A DNA stretch of 64,000 nt from assembly GCA_016699815.1 (NCBI GenBank), contig CP065012.1, positions 1,798,001 to 1,862,000 of the forward strand, written 5' to 3'. The stretch is from Chitinophagaceae bacterium (GTDB lineage Bacteria; Bacteroidota; Bacteroidia; Chitinophagales; Chitinophagaceae). The notes below the pieces were generated by a model. The model made no database searches and had not been told where the DNA came from. It saw only the letters and a program-made list of their open reading frames with translations. Below are positions 10,301-19,196 of this stretch, piece by piece; the stretch's first letter is position 1, and each line of letters starts with the position of its first letter. The position numbers and the translations under genes are program-made.

Positions 10301-11520
10301 ATGTCTTCTGATGAATCCTTTAAAAACACAACAATAACCCAGGCCAGTTTGCGTAATTTATTTTTAGCGCATGTAGGGCAAACGTCGGAAGCCCCGCTTG
10401 CCTTGCATATTACAAAGGCTAAGGGAACAAAAATGTGGGATGCAGCGGGAAAAGAATATATTGACCTCATTGGCGGAATAAGCGTTTGCAATATTGGACA
10501 CTGTCACCCACAGGTAGTGGAAGCCAAAAAAAACAGGCAGATTAATATTTGCACATAATGGTATATGGCGAACTTATAGAAAGTCCGCAGGTGCATTATG
10601 CAAAATTAATTACTGAAAATTTGCCTGCATCGCTCAACTCGGTTTTTTTTACTGCAAGCGGCGCCGAAGCAACAGAAGGCGCCATGAAGCTGGCCAAAAG
10701 GGTAACCGGTCGCACACAAATAGTTTCGTTTAATAATTCTTACCACGGTAGTACGCAAGGTGCTTTAAGTATTATGGGAAGCGAATACTGGCAGCAGGCT
10801 TACAGGCCTTTACTGCCCGATATTTTACAATTGCGGTATAACAACTTAGAAGATGTAGAAAAAATTACAGCACAAACAGCATGTGTATTTGCCGAAACCA
10901 TACAGGCAGAAGCCGGTGTAATTGTTCCAAAGAATAATTGGCTTTATAGGCTACGTCAAAAATGTAATGAAACCGGCGCTTTATTGGTGCTGGATGAAAT
11001 ACAATGCGGCTTTGGCCGTAACGGCAGCCTTTGGGCTTTTGAACAATTTAATATAGTGCCCGATATTTTGCTATTAGGGAAAGCCTTGGGTGGCGGTATG
11101 CCAATGGGCGCTTTTATTGCCGATAAAAATTTAATGAATAGCTTAACCCACAATCCGGTACTGGGGCATATCAATACCTTTGGCGGCCACCCGGTAAGTT
11201 GTGCTGCTGGTATGGCGGCAATGAAAGTGCTGATAGCAGAAAACCTGCCTGCAAAAGTTGCAGCAAAAGAAAAATTATTTCGTAAACTATTGCTGCATTC
11301 CAAAATTAAAAAAATAAATAGCCTGGGTTTGATGATGGCAGTGTTCTTTGAAGATTTTGCACAGAATAAGAAAATTATAGACGCCTGTATTGCCCAGGGT
11401 ATATTTACCGACTGGTTTTTATTTGCTCCGGAAGCATTGCGTATAGCGCCGCCACTAAATATTAGTGAGGAGGAAATTGAAGTAGCTTGTAAGCGCTTAC
11501 TTGAAGTATTCAGTTGTTAA
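10301..11520 (+). CDS. Class III PLP-dependent aminotransferase, interrupted
   Basis: Fold-type I PLP enzyme of the acetylornithine/ornithine/GABA aminotransferase group, about 405 residues. Visible motifs: IDLIGGISVCNIGHCHP (N-terminal), FTASGAEATEGAMKLAK (cofactor phosphate binding), LVLDEIQCGFGRNGSLWAFE, and the PLP lysine in LLGKALGGGMPMGAF. The frame is broken near 10526-10545. After ...QVVEA there is an eight-A run (10526-10533) that shifts the frame, and in the restored frame a TAA (10543-10545) stands where family members usually have a lysine codon before YLHIMVYGE. One indel alone does not repair it, so this may be a real lesion. The substrate cannot be told from sequence. Confidence 0.82.
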
Positions 11521-11604
11521 AAAACCATTAAGTGATTAAGAAAATTAAGGGTATCATTTACCTTCGTTTTAAGACGCATTTACTCTTTTAATAGTTAAAA
11601 TTTT

Positions 11605-12978
11605 TTAAAACAACAATTGGTACAACTCCTCCACCTTGCCTAGTGCCAGCACTTCAATACCCGGGTGGAACTTATTTAAATTTTTTGCACTGTACCTGCT
11701 TACAATTATTTTTTCAAAACCCAGTTTTTCTGCTTCTGCTATGCGTTGTTCTATACGGTTTACGGCTCGTATTTCGCCGCTTAAGCCTACTTCGCCGGCA
11801 AAGCAAATATTTTGCGGCAGCGGTACATCTTCATAACTGCTGAGCAAGGCGCTTACAATGGCAAGGTCAATACTTGGGTCTTCTGCCTTTATACCACCGG
11901 CAATATTTACAAATACATCTTTAACGCCAAAATGAAAACCACCCCTTTTTTCCAAAACTGCCAGGAGCAATTGTAACCTTCTTAAATCGAAACCACTTAC
12001 GGTACGCTGCGGTGTGCCATAAACGCTTTGGGTAACCAGGGCCTGCGTTTCTATTAATAATGGCCTTATGCCTTCAATAGTTGCAGCTATGGCAATACCG
12101 CTTAAAGCTTCTTCTTTTTGGGTTATTAAAATTTCGCTGGGGTTTTGTACGGGGCGCATACCTGCGCTGGTCATTTCGTAAATACCCAGTTCCGACGATG
12201 AGCCAAAGCGATTTTTTAAGGTTCTTAAAATACGGTATGCATAGTGCCGGTCTCCTTCAAACTGCAAAACTGTATCTACCATGTGCTCTAAAATTTTTGG
12301 GCCGGCTATATTTCCATCCTTGGTAATATGCCCAATTAAAAAAACCGGGGTTTGGGTTTCTTTGGCATAGCGCTGCAACTCGGCTGCGGTTTCTCTTATT
12401 TGGCTAATGCTCCCTGGCGAAGATTCTACAAAGGGTGAATGCAGCGTTTGTATGGAATCTACAATAACCAGTTGCGGCTTTAGCTTTTTAATTTCCTGGA
12501 AAATTTTTTGGGTATCGGTTTCTACCAAAAGATAAAACTCTTCAGAGGCAATACCAATCCTGTCGGCACGCATTTTTATTTGCTGCTCACTTTCTTCTCC
12601 GCTGATGTAAAGGGTGCGTATTGCATTGAGTTGAAGCCCGTTTTGTAAAAACAATGTACTTTTTCCAATGCCCGGCTCACCGGCTACTAAAACAATACTG
12701 CCGGGTACTATACCGCCACCCAGCACACGGTTAAGCTCTGTATCTGTAGTAACTATCCTTTCTTCCTCGGCACTGCTTACTTTACTTAGTGATATAATTT
12801 TGGAGTTGCTGTTTCCATTGTAATCTTTCCATAAGTCTTTGGGATCTTTGGCTCCGGTTTTTGTGATGATTTCTTCTACAAAAGTATTCCACTCGTTACA
12901 AGACGGGCATTTGCCTAACCATTTTGCACTTTCATACCCGCAATTCTGACAAAAAAAAGCCGACTTGGTTTTACTCAT
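11605..12978 (-). CDS. radA: DNA repair protein RadA (Sms)
   Basis: 457 residues, complete. Hexameric RecA-like ATPase that drives branch migration during recombination. Domains in order: a C4 zinc finger (CQNCGYESAKWLGKCPSC, residues 10-27), a RecA core with Walker A GEPGIGKST (100-108) and Walker B-like LVIVDSIQTLH, the diagnostic KNRFG motif (255-259), and a C-terminal Lon-protease-like domain (about 290-457) without the catalytic Ser-Lys dyad, as usual for RadA. Convergent with the aminotransferase; no clear terminator hairpin was seen in the 84 bases between them. Confidence 0.96.
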   Translation of the reverse strand: MSKTKSAFFCQNCGYESAKWLGKCPSCNEWNTFVEEIITKTGAKDPKDLWKDYNGNSNSKIISLSKVSSAEEERIVTTDTELNRVLGGGIVPGSIVLVAGEPGIGKSTLFLQNGLQLNAIRTLYISGEESEQQIKMRADRIGIASEEFYLLVETDTQKIFQEIKKLKPQLVIVDSIQTLHSPFVESSPGSISQIRETAAELQRYAKETQTPVFLIGHITKDGNIAGPKILEHMVDTVLQFEGDRHYAYRILRTLKNRFGSSSELGIYEMTSAGMRPVQNPSEILITQKEEALSGIAIAATIEGIRPLLIETQALVTQSVYGTPQRTVSGFDLRRLQLLLAVLEKRGGFHFGVKDVFVNIAGGIKAEDPSIDLAIVSALLSSYEDVPLPQNICFAGEVGLSGEIRAVNRIEQRIAEAEKLGFEKIIVSRYSAKNLNKFHPGIEVLALGKVEELYQLLF

Positions 12979-13079
12979 AAAGTAAAGTTAGCCAAACCGC
13001 TTTATACTTATTTTTATTTGGCGAACCGCATTATTAAAATAACTGCTTTCACAAAATCAGTTTACCCGAAATTGTATTA

Positions 13080-13180
13080 ATGGGCTTATCTAAATTTTTT
13101 TAAAAAAAGAAGAACACAATAGCCTGGAAAAATTGGTAAATGAATTCGAAAATGAGGAAAAGAAAAATAGTTCAAGGTAA
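13080..13180 (+). pseudogene. Possible broken small ORF
   Basis: ATG at 13080 reads MGLSKFF, then a seven-T/seven-A stretch (13095-13109) stops the frame. In another frame directly after it, an acidic, Lys/Glu-rich tail (KEEHNSLEKLVNEFENEEKKNSSR) runs to TAA 13178-13180. The charge pattern looks coding, and the homopolymer junction looks like the other indels in this window, but no homologue was recognised. It is the only candidate gene in the 569-base gap 12979-13547. The rest of that gap holds a hairpin (13257-13284) and the promoter of the next gene. Confidence 0.25.
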
Positions 13181-13256
13181 AATCATTCTTAAACTATTGG
13201 AAGAGGTGATTTTTATAAGTGTGTTTTTGATTTTAAAACCGGGTTACTAAAAAGTA

Positions 13257-13292
13257 AAAGGGTCAACATTACTGATGACCCTTTATACTTAC
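13257..13292 (+). terminator. Hairpin, weak intrinsic terminator
   Basis: AAAGGGTCA (13257-13265) pairs perfectly with TGACCCTTT (13276-13284) around a 10-nt loop and is followed by a broken T-rich stretch. It may end transcription from the small ORF at 13080 and insulate the TonB receptor promoter. Confidence 0.5.
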
Positions 13293-13498
13293 TAACCCAT
13301 TAAATTCTATTGCTAAATTACAAATTGAGCCGACAAAAAAAATAATTTTTGCCATTGTTGATAATTTTTCTGCATTAAAATTTGTAATAATCTATGAGTT
13401 TTAATAGTGTAAATAATTGATAATCATTTTGTTGATAAAATTTTGCCCAATCTTGCTTCTGATTATTACAGCGATTAAAAAGTGGCGGTAAAATTTAA

Positions 13499-13530
13499 TT
13501 TGGTTTATTTTATAAACTACTTTATGTTTG
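13499..13530 (+). promoter_or_regulatory. Bacteroidota promoter, -33 and -7, for the TonB receptor
   Basis: TTTG (13499-13502), 20-nt spacer, TATGTTTG (13523-13530). Both elements match the Bacteroidota housekeeping consensus with the expected spacing. The ATG at 13548 is 17 nt downstream. This is the cleanest promoter in the window. Confidence 0.72.
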
Positions 13531-13547
13531 TGTAAAATTAATTAAAA

Positions 13548-15806
13548 ATGAGGTTTTCTTTTGTTTTTTTGGGTATCATATTAATACAAATGGCAATGGG
13601 GCAGGTAAAGATAAATGGAACCGTAAAAGATCATAAGGGAAAGCCCATTTCTGGTGTAAGTGTTAGCTTAAAAGATACTTATGACGGATCTACATCGGAT
13701 TCTTTAGGCCATTATAGCTTTGAAACCACCGAAAAAGGGTCATTTTTATTAGAAGCAAGCTGCTTAGGCTATGGTTCATATATGGTAAATTTGCAAATTG
13801 ACAATAAAGACCTTTCAAATAATATAGTATTAAAAAAATTAATAACAGACCTTGAAGCAGTGGTAATTTCAGCGGGAACTTTTGAGGCAAGTGATAAAAA
13901 GAAAGGTACTGTACTTACCTCTTTAGATATTGTTACCACCGCCGGGGCAGATGGCGATGTTACCGGCGCATTAAAAACCCTGCCGGGTACACAGCAGGTA
14001 GGCGAAACTGGTGGCCTTTTTGTGAGAGGCGGCACGGCAACAGAAAGTAATATTTATATGGATGGCGCACTGGTAAATAATTTTTTTTACAGCAGTACGC
14101 CTGGAATTGCATCGAGGGGAAGGTTTAATCCCTTTTTATTTAAAGGAACTGTTTTTAGTACGGGTGGCTACTCGGCATTGTACGGGCAGGCGCTTTCATC
14201 TGCACTAATTTTAGAAAGTAACGATATGCCCGAAAGAACCGAAGCAAGCATTTCGGCACATATTATTGGTATAGGTGCTGGCTTGCAAAAACTGGCAAAA
14301 AATAAAAAATCGTCCTACGGCTTTTCGTATAATTTCACCCACCTGGGTTTAGCCTTTGCCATCATAAAACAAAGGCAGGATTATTTTCAAAACCCCGTTT
14401 ATCACGAAGGCGATATAAATTTCAGGATTAAAACAAAGAAAAACGGCATCATTAAATATTATGGCTATTTCAGTACCGGTAAAGTGGGTTACCGTGTTGC
14501 CGATATAGATTCTGCAAGTTTGAAAAACGCTTTGAGCTTAAAAAACCCCAATACTTACCACAACATCAACTGGAGGCAAAATTTAAGCAATGGATGGAAA
14601 CTTTTTACCAGCTTAAGTTTTAATGCCAACAAAACAGAATTTGGCCAGCAATTGCAGAATGATGCCCATCAAAAATTAATATTTCAAAATCCGGCCGGTT
14701 ATGCTTTTAAAAATTTTGATATCATAAGCAGGCAATTTTTTACACAGGCAAGGGTAGTGGTTGATAAAAAATTAGGCGGATTAAGCGCTTTTCGTTTTGG
14801 CGCAGATTATTTTTACAGTAATGAAAAATCGGTATTTACGCAATACGATGGCACTACATACAAAGGCACTGTTCAAGATAATTTGCTGGCCAATTTTGCT
14901 GAAACCGACATTTACCTTTCCAATAACCTTGCCGTAAAATTGGGGCTAAGGGCAGAGCATTCTGCTTTAATAGAGAAATGGAATATTGCACCAAGGGTTT
15001 CCTTTGCCTATAAATTAAAACATAAAGATCAAATTTCATTTGCCTACGGCGATTTTTATCAAAAGCCTGAACCGGAATATTTGCCGGCAGCAAATAATGT
15101 TGGCTATGCAAAAGCTACCCATTATATTTTGCAGTATCAAAAAACGACAAGTTTAAGAACTTTTAGAACCGAACTGTTTTATAAGAACTATGCCCATCTT
15201 TATAAAACAGGCTTTAACAATAACGGAAAGCCAGAGGTAACCGGCAACAACGGTAATGGCTATGCCCGTGGGATAGAAATTTTCCTGAGAGATAAAAAAA
15301 CCATTAAAAATGCCGATTTCTGGATATCTTATTCTTTTTTAGATACGCAAAGAGATTTTTTAAATTTTCCGAACCGCATGACGCCCAATTTTGCCGCAAA
15401 ACATTCTGCTTCATTTGTGTTGAAAAAATTTGTAACAAAGCTCAAAACAAATTTTAACATGAGTTACAGTTTTGCTTCCGGCAGGCCATATTATAATATT
15501 GTGTTTGATGGGGTTCAAAATAAATATATAGTTGCCGATAAAGGGCAAACTATTAATTACAATAACCTTAGCCTTAGCTTTAATTACCTGCCTAATATTG
15601 GAAAAAAAGATGCCAAAACTTTTGGCGTATTGGTATTATCCATCAATAATATTTTAGGCCAAAAACAGGTATTTAATTATGAGTATGGGGCAATAAGCGG
15701 TAACAAACAAGCCATTGTACCTCCTTCAAAACGATTTGTTTTTATCGGGTATTTTTTAAGTTTTGGAACCGATAGAACCGAAGATGCCATTAATTTAAAC
15801 CTTTAA
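13548..15806 (+). CDS. TonB-dependent receptor with carboxypeptidase-like N-domain
   Basis: 752-residue outer-membrane beta-barrel for TonB-energised import of an unknown ligand. Order: signal peptide (cleavage after about residue 18, ...MAMGQ), a carboxypeptidase regulatory-like domain (INGTVKDHKGKPISGVSVSLKDT, about 22-105), a plug domain (GALKTLPGTQQVGETGGLFVRGG, then NIYMDGALVNN), and a barrel ending in an aromatic C-terminal region. No SusD partner follows, so a glycan role is not indicated. It is probably the first gene of a run of small genes to 17850. A TGATAATCATT stretch at 13418-13428 recalls half of a Fur box but is too far upstream to be decisive. Confidence 0.87.
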   Translation: MRFSFVFLGIILIQMAMGQVKINGTVKDHKGKPISGVSVSLKDTYDGSTSDSLGHYSFETTEKGSFLLEASCLGYGSYMVNLQIDNKDLSNNIVLKKLITDLEAVVISAGTFEASDKKKGTVLTSLDIVTTAGADGDVTGALKTLPGTQQVGETGGLFVRGGTATESNIYMDGALVNNFFYSSTPGIASRGRFNPFLFKGTVFSTGGYSALYGQALSSALILESNDMPERTEASISAHIIGIGAGLQKLAKNKKSSYGFSYNFTHLGLAFAIIKQRQDYFQNPVYHEGDINFRIKTKKNGIIKYYGYFSTGKVGYRVADIDSASLKNALSLKNPNTYHNINWRQNLSNGWKLFTSLSFNANKTEFGQQLQNDAHQKLIFQNPAGYAFKNFDIISRQFFTQARVVVDKKLGGLSAFRFGADYFYSNEKSVFTQYDGTTYKGTVQDNLLANFAETDIYLSNNLAVKLGLRAEHSALIEKWNIAPRVSFAYKLKHKDQISFAYGDFYQKPEPEYLPAANNVGYAKATHYILQYQKTTSLRTFRTELFYKNYAHLYKTGFNNNGKPEVTGNNGNGYARGIEIFLRDKKTIKNADFWISYSFLDTQRDFLNFPNRMTPNFAAKHSASFVLKKFVTKLKTNFNMSYSFASGRPYYNIVFDGVQNKYIVADKGQTINYNNLSLSFNYLPNIGKKDAKTFGVLVLSINNILGQKQVFNYEYGAISGNKQAIVPPSKRFVFIGYFLSFGTDRTEDAINLNL

Positions 15807-15825
15807 TAATTTAAACAATACAATT

Positions 15826-16115
15826 ATGACACAGTATAACAACAGCCCCGAAGGCAAAGACCCAGAGCTTTGGGAAATTGCAAAAAAAGGGCAAGCTTTA
15901 AAACACACTTAATTACTTATGTGCTGGTAAACGCATTTTTATGGGCTATATGGTTCTTTAGTAAAGACAATGTGCATGCTCCGGGTTTTCCCTGGCCAAT
16001 ATGGACAACGCTGGGCTGGGGTATTGGCCTGGCCATGCATTATGCAAGTGCTTATATTTTTCCCCGTATGAATTCGGTAGAAAACGAATACAATAAATTA
16101 AAAAACAAACAATAA
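15826..16115 (+). CDS. 2TM domain protein, frameshifted
   Basis: Small membrane protein of about 96 residues with two transmembrane segments: HLITYVLVNAFLWAIWFF and a segment around WTTLGWGIGLAMHYASAYIF. The pattern 'H-x-x-x-Y-x-x-VN...WP.W...GWGIGL..H' is that of the 2TM domain family of Bacteroidota, which occurs alone or on histidine kinases. The start ATG at 15826 (MTQYNNSPEGKDPELWEIAKK) is one frame away from the rest. Adding one A to the seven-A run at 15882-15888 gives ...AKKRASFKTHLITYV. Function unknown. It begins 19 nt after the TonB receptor. Confidence 0.8.
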
Positions 16116-16133
16116 TTAATAAAATTACACAAC

Positions 16134-16784
16134 ATGAAAAAGATTTTATATTTCTTAATCCTTTGCAGCATTACCATACCGGCATTGGCGCAGCAAAATG
16201 ATAAATACACAGCAGCCATGCAAAAAAATTTAGCGGGTTTGGATTCTGCTTTTAAAAACCCGGAGGCAATGCTAGCTTTGGCCAATAGTTTTAACCGCAT
16301 TGGCGAAGCCGAAAAAACACAATGGCTGCCTTATTACTATGCTGCCTTTTGCCAGGTAAATTATGGCTATATGCAGTTGGAAAAAAACAAAGACCTGGTA
16401 GATGATATTGCCGCAAAGGCAACGGAGTACCTAAACAAAGCCGATGCCATGAATGCCAAAAACTCTGAAATAAGCTGTGTAAAAAGTATGATAGCTACAA
16501 GTATTTTTTTGGTAAACCCCATGGTGCGTTATAATGAATATGGCGCCATAAGCCAGCAATACCTGGAAGAAGCCAAAATGCAGGATACCACAAACCCAAG
16601 GCCTTATTTTTTAATTGGCCAGGGATTGCGCTATACGCCAGAGCAATTTGGTGGTGGATGCAGCGCTGCATTACCCATTTTAGCAGAAGCGGCAAAAAAA
16701 TATGAAACTTTTGTTGCTGCTTCAGCAATTGATCCCAATTGGGGCAAAGAGGTAAACAGCCAGTTAATAAAAAGTTGCCAGTAA
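16134..16784 (+). CDS. Exported helical-repeat (TPR-like) protein
   Basis: 216 residues with a signal peptide (MKKILYFLILCSITIPALAQ). The mature part is alpha-helical, with repeating A/L/Y patterns such as PYYYAAFCQVNYGYMQLEKN and AAKATEYLNKADAMNAKN that resemble degenerate TPR repeats. The last third carries a conserved-looking GQGLRYTPEQFGGGC. It has two late cysteines but no lipobox, so it is probably periplasmic. Starts 18 nt after the 2TM gene. No specific function can be assigned. Confidence 0.6.
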   Translation: MKKILYFLILCSITIPALAQQNDKYTAAMQKNLAGLDSAFKNPEAMLALANSFNRIGEAEKTQWLPYYYAAFCQVNYGYMQLEKNKDLVDDIAAKATEYLNKADAMNAKNSEISCVKSMIATSIFLVNPMVRYNEYGAISQQYLEEAKMQDTTNPRPYFLIGQGLRYTPEQFGGGCSAALPILAEAAKKYETFVAASAIDPNWGKEVNSQLIKSCQ

Positions 16785-16892
16785 TTTTTTTTAATTGTCA
16801 ATTTCATGCATTATTGATTTGTACTGCATTAATTTTTACCTGGATTATTCCCGGTTATTATATGCGTTCCCATTATTTAAAATCGCATTAAA

Positions 16893-17558
16893 ATGGAAGA
16901 AAAAGAATTAAACTACGAAGAGGGTTTCCAACTCATACGATCTATGATATCGAGAGCAAGGGTATCATACCATTCTACCGGCATTGGCGCCATGATGTGG
17001 GGTATTGTAATTGCAGTATGTTCAATAGTGAGTTTTTTGCAACTCCAATATGATTTTAAGCTTCCCTTTGATATTTTTTTGCTGGCGCTGCTGGCAATTA
17101 TACCCCAAATTTTAATATCCAGGAAAGTAAACAGGGAAAAGAAAATAAAAGCACATGAAGACAGATTTATAGATTTTTTGTGGATGGCTTTTGGCATTTG
17201 TATTTTTTTGTTGATACACTCCATCAACCTGGTTTTTTATAACTGGGAACCTGTTGCTAATGAATATACGGTATTTGCTGGCCATAAACCAGCTTTTAGG
17301 TTTGGTGAATTTACCAGTTCTTTTTTTCTAATCCTATATGGGTTGCCTACTTTTGTAACCGGCGCTGCATGCAGGTTTAAGCCTATGCTTTGGGGTGGTA
17401 TCATATGCTGGGTTTGCGCAATTATTACGGCATATACGCCTGTAAAAATTGATCTGTTGCTTACGGCATTTTCGGCAATTGTGGCCTGGTTTATCCCCGG
17501 TTTAATAATGGAAAAAGTTTACAGGCTGGCAAAAAAAGAAGCGGCGTTAAATGTTTAA
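16893..17558 (+). CDS. Multi-pass membrane protein paired with a HTH regulator
   Basis: 221 residues with about five hydrophobic segments (residues 25-45, 52-70, 90-115, 140-160, 170-205) separated by a basic loop (SRKVNREKKIKAHEDR). It begins with an acidic cytoplasmic stretch (MEEKELNYEEGFQLI). Not recognised as a transporter or enzyme. Its last 8 bases overlap the start of the winged-helix regulator gene, so the two are translationally coupled. This membrane-protein/HTH pairing is common in Bacteroidota, but its signal is unknown. Confidence 0.6.
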   Translation: MEEKELNYEEGFQLIRSMISRARVSYHSTGIGAMMWGIVIAVCSIVSFLQLQYDFKLPFDIFLLALLAIIPQILISRKVNREKKIKAHEDRFIDFLWMAFGICIFLLIHSINLVFYNWEPVANEYTVFAGHKPAFRFGEFTSSFFLILYGLPTFVTGAACRFKPMLWGGIICWVCAIITAYTPVKIDLLLTAFSAIVAWFIPGLIMEKVYRLAKKEAALNV

Positions 17559-17850
17559 AGAACTGGATCCCATATTGCACTCACAACTTAGGCTTGCGGT
17601 AATGAGTTTATTAATAAGTGTTAAAGAAGCAGAGTTTACATTTATAAAAGATAAAACAAATGCAACTGCCGGAAACTTAAGTGTACAGTTAAATAAGCTT
17701 AAAGAAGCAGGTTATATTGAAGTAGTAAAGCAATTTAAAGATAATTACCCTCAAACCATTTGTAAAATAACGGCAAAGGGCATTAATGCCTTTGAAGAAT
17801 ATGTAAATGCACTGCAATCTTATATGGCCATTAAAAAAGAAGAGGGCTGA
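17551..17850 (+). CDS. Winged-helix transcriptional regulator (HTH_34 type)
   Basis: 99-residue cytoplasmic protein. LRLAVMSLLISVKEAEFTFIKD and the recognition region ATAGNLSVQLNKLKEAGYIEVVKQF, followed by TICKITAKGINAFEEYVNAL, match the small winged-helix family (PF13601-like) related to ArsR/MarR. It consists of little more than the DNA-binding domain and a C-terminal dimerisation helix. Overlapping with the membrane gene suggests it senses or autoregulates that operon. It ends 2 nt from the convergent pdxA. Confidence 0.82.
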   Translation: MFKELDPILHSQLRLAVMSLLISVKEAEFTFIKDKTNATAGNLSVQLNKLKEAGYIEVVKQFKDNYPQTICKITAKGINAFEEYVNALQSYMAIKKEEG

Positions 17851-17852
17851 TT

Positions 17853-18956
17853 TTATTCGTTTTCATCTATAGGGATATTTTCATCTACCGCATTTCTCAA
17901 TACAGCAGCGCTCATTTTCTTTAAAGGATTTTTATATTGCTGTTTATGCTCGTTACGGTTGTAAATTATTTCGAGGCAGGTAAAAAGCGCAGCTTTAAAG
18001 GATGCATCGTCGGCAATGCCTTTGCCTGCAATATCAAACGCAGTGCCATGGTCGGGTGATGTACGAACAGCAGATAGACCTGCGGTAAAATTCACACCTT
18101 CACCAACGGCAAGGGATTTAAAAGGTATCAAGCCCTGGTCGTGGTACAAAGCCAGTACGGCATTAAATTTTTCATATTGGCCACGGGCAAAAAATGCATC
18201 GGCGCTGTATGGGCCAAAGCAAAAAATATCTTTGGTTTGTTTTGCCTCTTTAACTGCCGGTTTAATGATTTCTATTTCTTCTTTTCCTACCAGCCCATCG
18301 TCGCCTGCATGTGGGTTTAAGCCCAATACCGCAATTTTAGGTTTGGTAATACCAAAATCTTTTTTCAGCGATTCGTTAATTACCTTGAGTTTACTGATGA
18401 TGGCTTCTTTAGAAATATTAGCGGCAATATCTTTTACCGGCACATGCTCGGTAAGTAAGGCTATCCTCATATTTTCGGCAACCATCATCATGGCTACATC
18501 TTTTGCAGCAAATAAGTTTTTTAAATATGGCGTATGGCCCGTAAAATTAAAAGCCGGGGATTGAATGTTTTTTTTATGGATGGGTGCTGTTATTAAGCCA
18601 TTAATTTTTCCTCCTTTAAGCGCTTCTGCAGCCGTAGTAAGGCTTAGCGCTGCATATTTTCCACCGGTTTCATTTATTTGGCCTGGAGTTATTGCTATTT
18701 CTTCTTCCCAGCAATGATATACATTTACCTGCCTGGGGTTTATCCTGGTTGCATCCTTAATTATAGAAAAATTAAAGTGGGTATCTAGCAGGCTTTTTCT
18801 ATAAAAGTTTAAAGTTTTATTATTTGCAAAAATTACCGGAGTACAAAATTCTAAAATCCTATTGTCACTTAATGTTTTAATAATTAATTCGGGGCCAATG
18901 CCATTAATATCTCCGCAGGTAAATCCAATTATAGGTTTGTTTTCATTACTAATCAT
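17853..18956 (-). CDS. pdxA: 4-hydroxythreonine-4-phosphate dehydrogenase
   Basis: NAD-dependent step of DXP-dependent pyridoxal phosphate synthesis, 367 residues. The N-terminal motif is GFTCGDINGIGPELIIKTL. Metal-binding histidines lie in FTGHTPYLKNL, ALYHDQGLIPFK and RTSPDHGTAFDIAGKG. It is somewhat longer than the E. coli enzyme (329), mainly from a basic/polar C-tail after the last conserved helix. Complete and monocistronic as far as can be seen. The 240 bases upstream (18957-19196) hold no gene; they contain the divergent regulatory region shared with the T9SS protein gene, but no consensus -7 box was found. Confidence 0.94.
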   Translation of the reverse strand: MISNENKPIIGFTCGDINGIGPELIIKTLSDNRILEFCTPVIFANNKTLNFYRKSLLDTHFNFSIIKDATRINPRQVNVYHCWEEEIAITPGQINETGGKYAALSLTTAAEALKGGKINGLITAPIHKKNIQSPAFNFTGHTPYLKNLFAAKDVAMMMVAENMRIALLTEHVPVKDIAANISKEAIISKLKVINESLKKDFGITKPKIAVLGLNPHAGDDGLVGKEEIEIIKPAVKEAKQTKDIFCFGPYSADAFFARGQYEKFNAVLALYHDQGLIPFKSLAVGEGVNFTAGLSAVRTSPDHGTAFDIAGKGIADDASFKAALFTCLEIIYNRNEHKQQYKNPLKKMSAAVLRNAVDENIPIDENE

Positions 18957-19196
18957 TATACATGCTGTTTACTGTAAAATTACATATTAGGTATTTATTC
19001 TTAGTATTTTCTTTGTTAGATGGTAAAAATGCTAAGTAAACTTACTATTAATAAGTGTTTAGTAAATTATCTATGACGTTTATACAATAATAAGCAGTTT
19101 AATGCGTATTTGTACTATTAATGATAGTTGGGTATTGCTATGCCTGTACTTATTTATTTTAAATAAGCTACCTAACCTTATTATAAAACCAATATT

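Noticed and set aside
13418..13428. Fur box before the TonB receptor
   Set aside because: Only about half of the consensus is present and it lies about 70 bases upstream of the -33 element; not enough to call.
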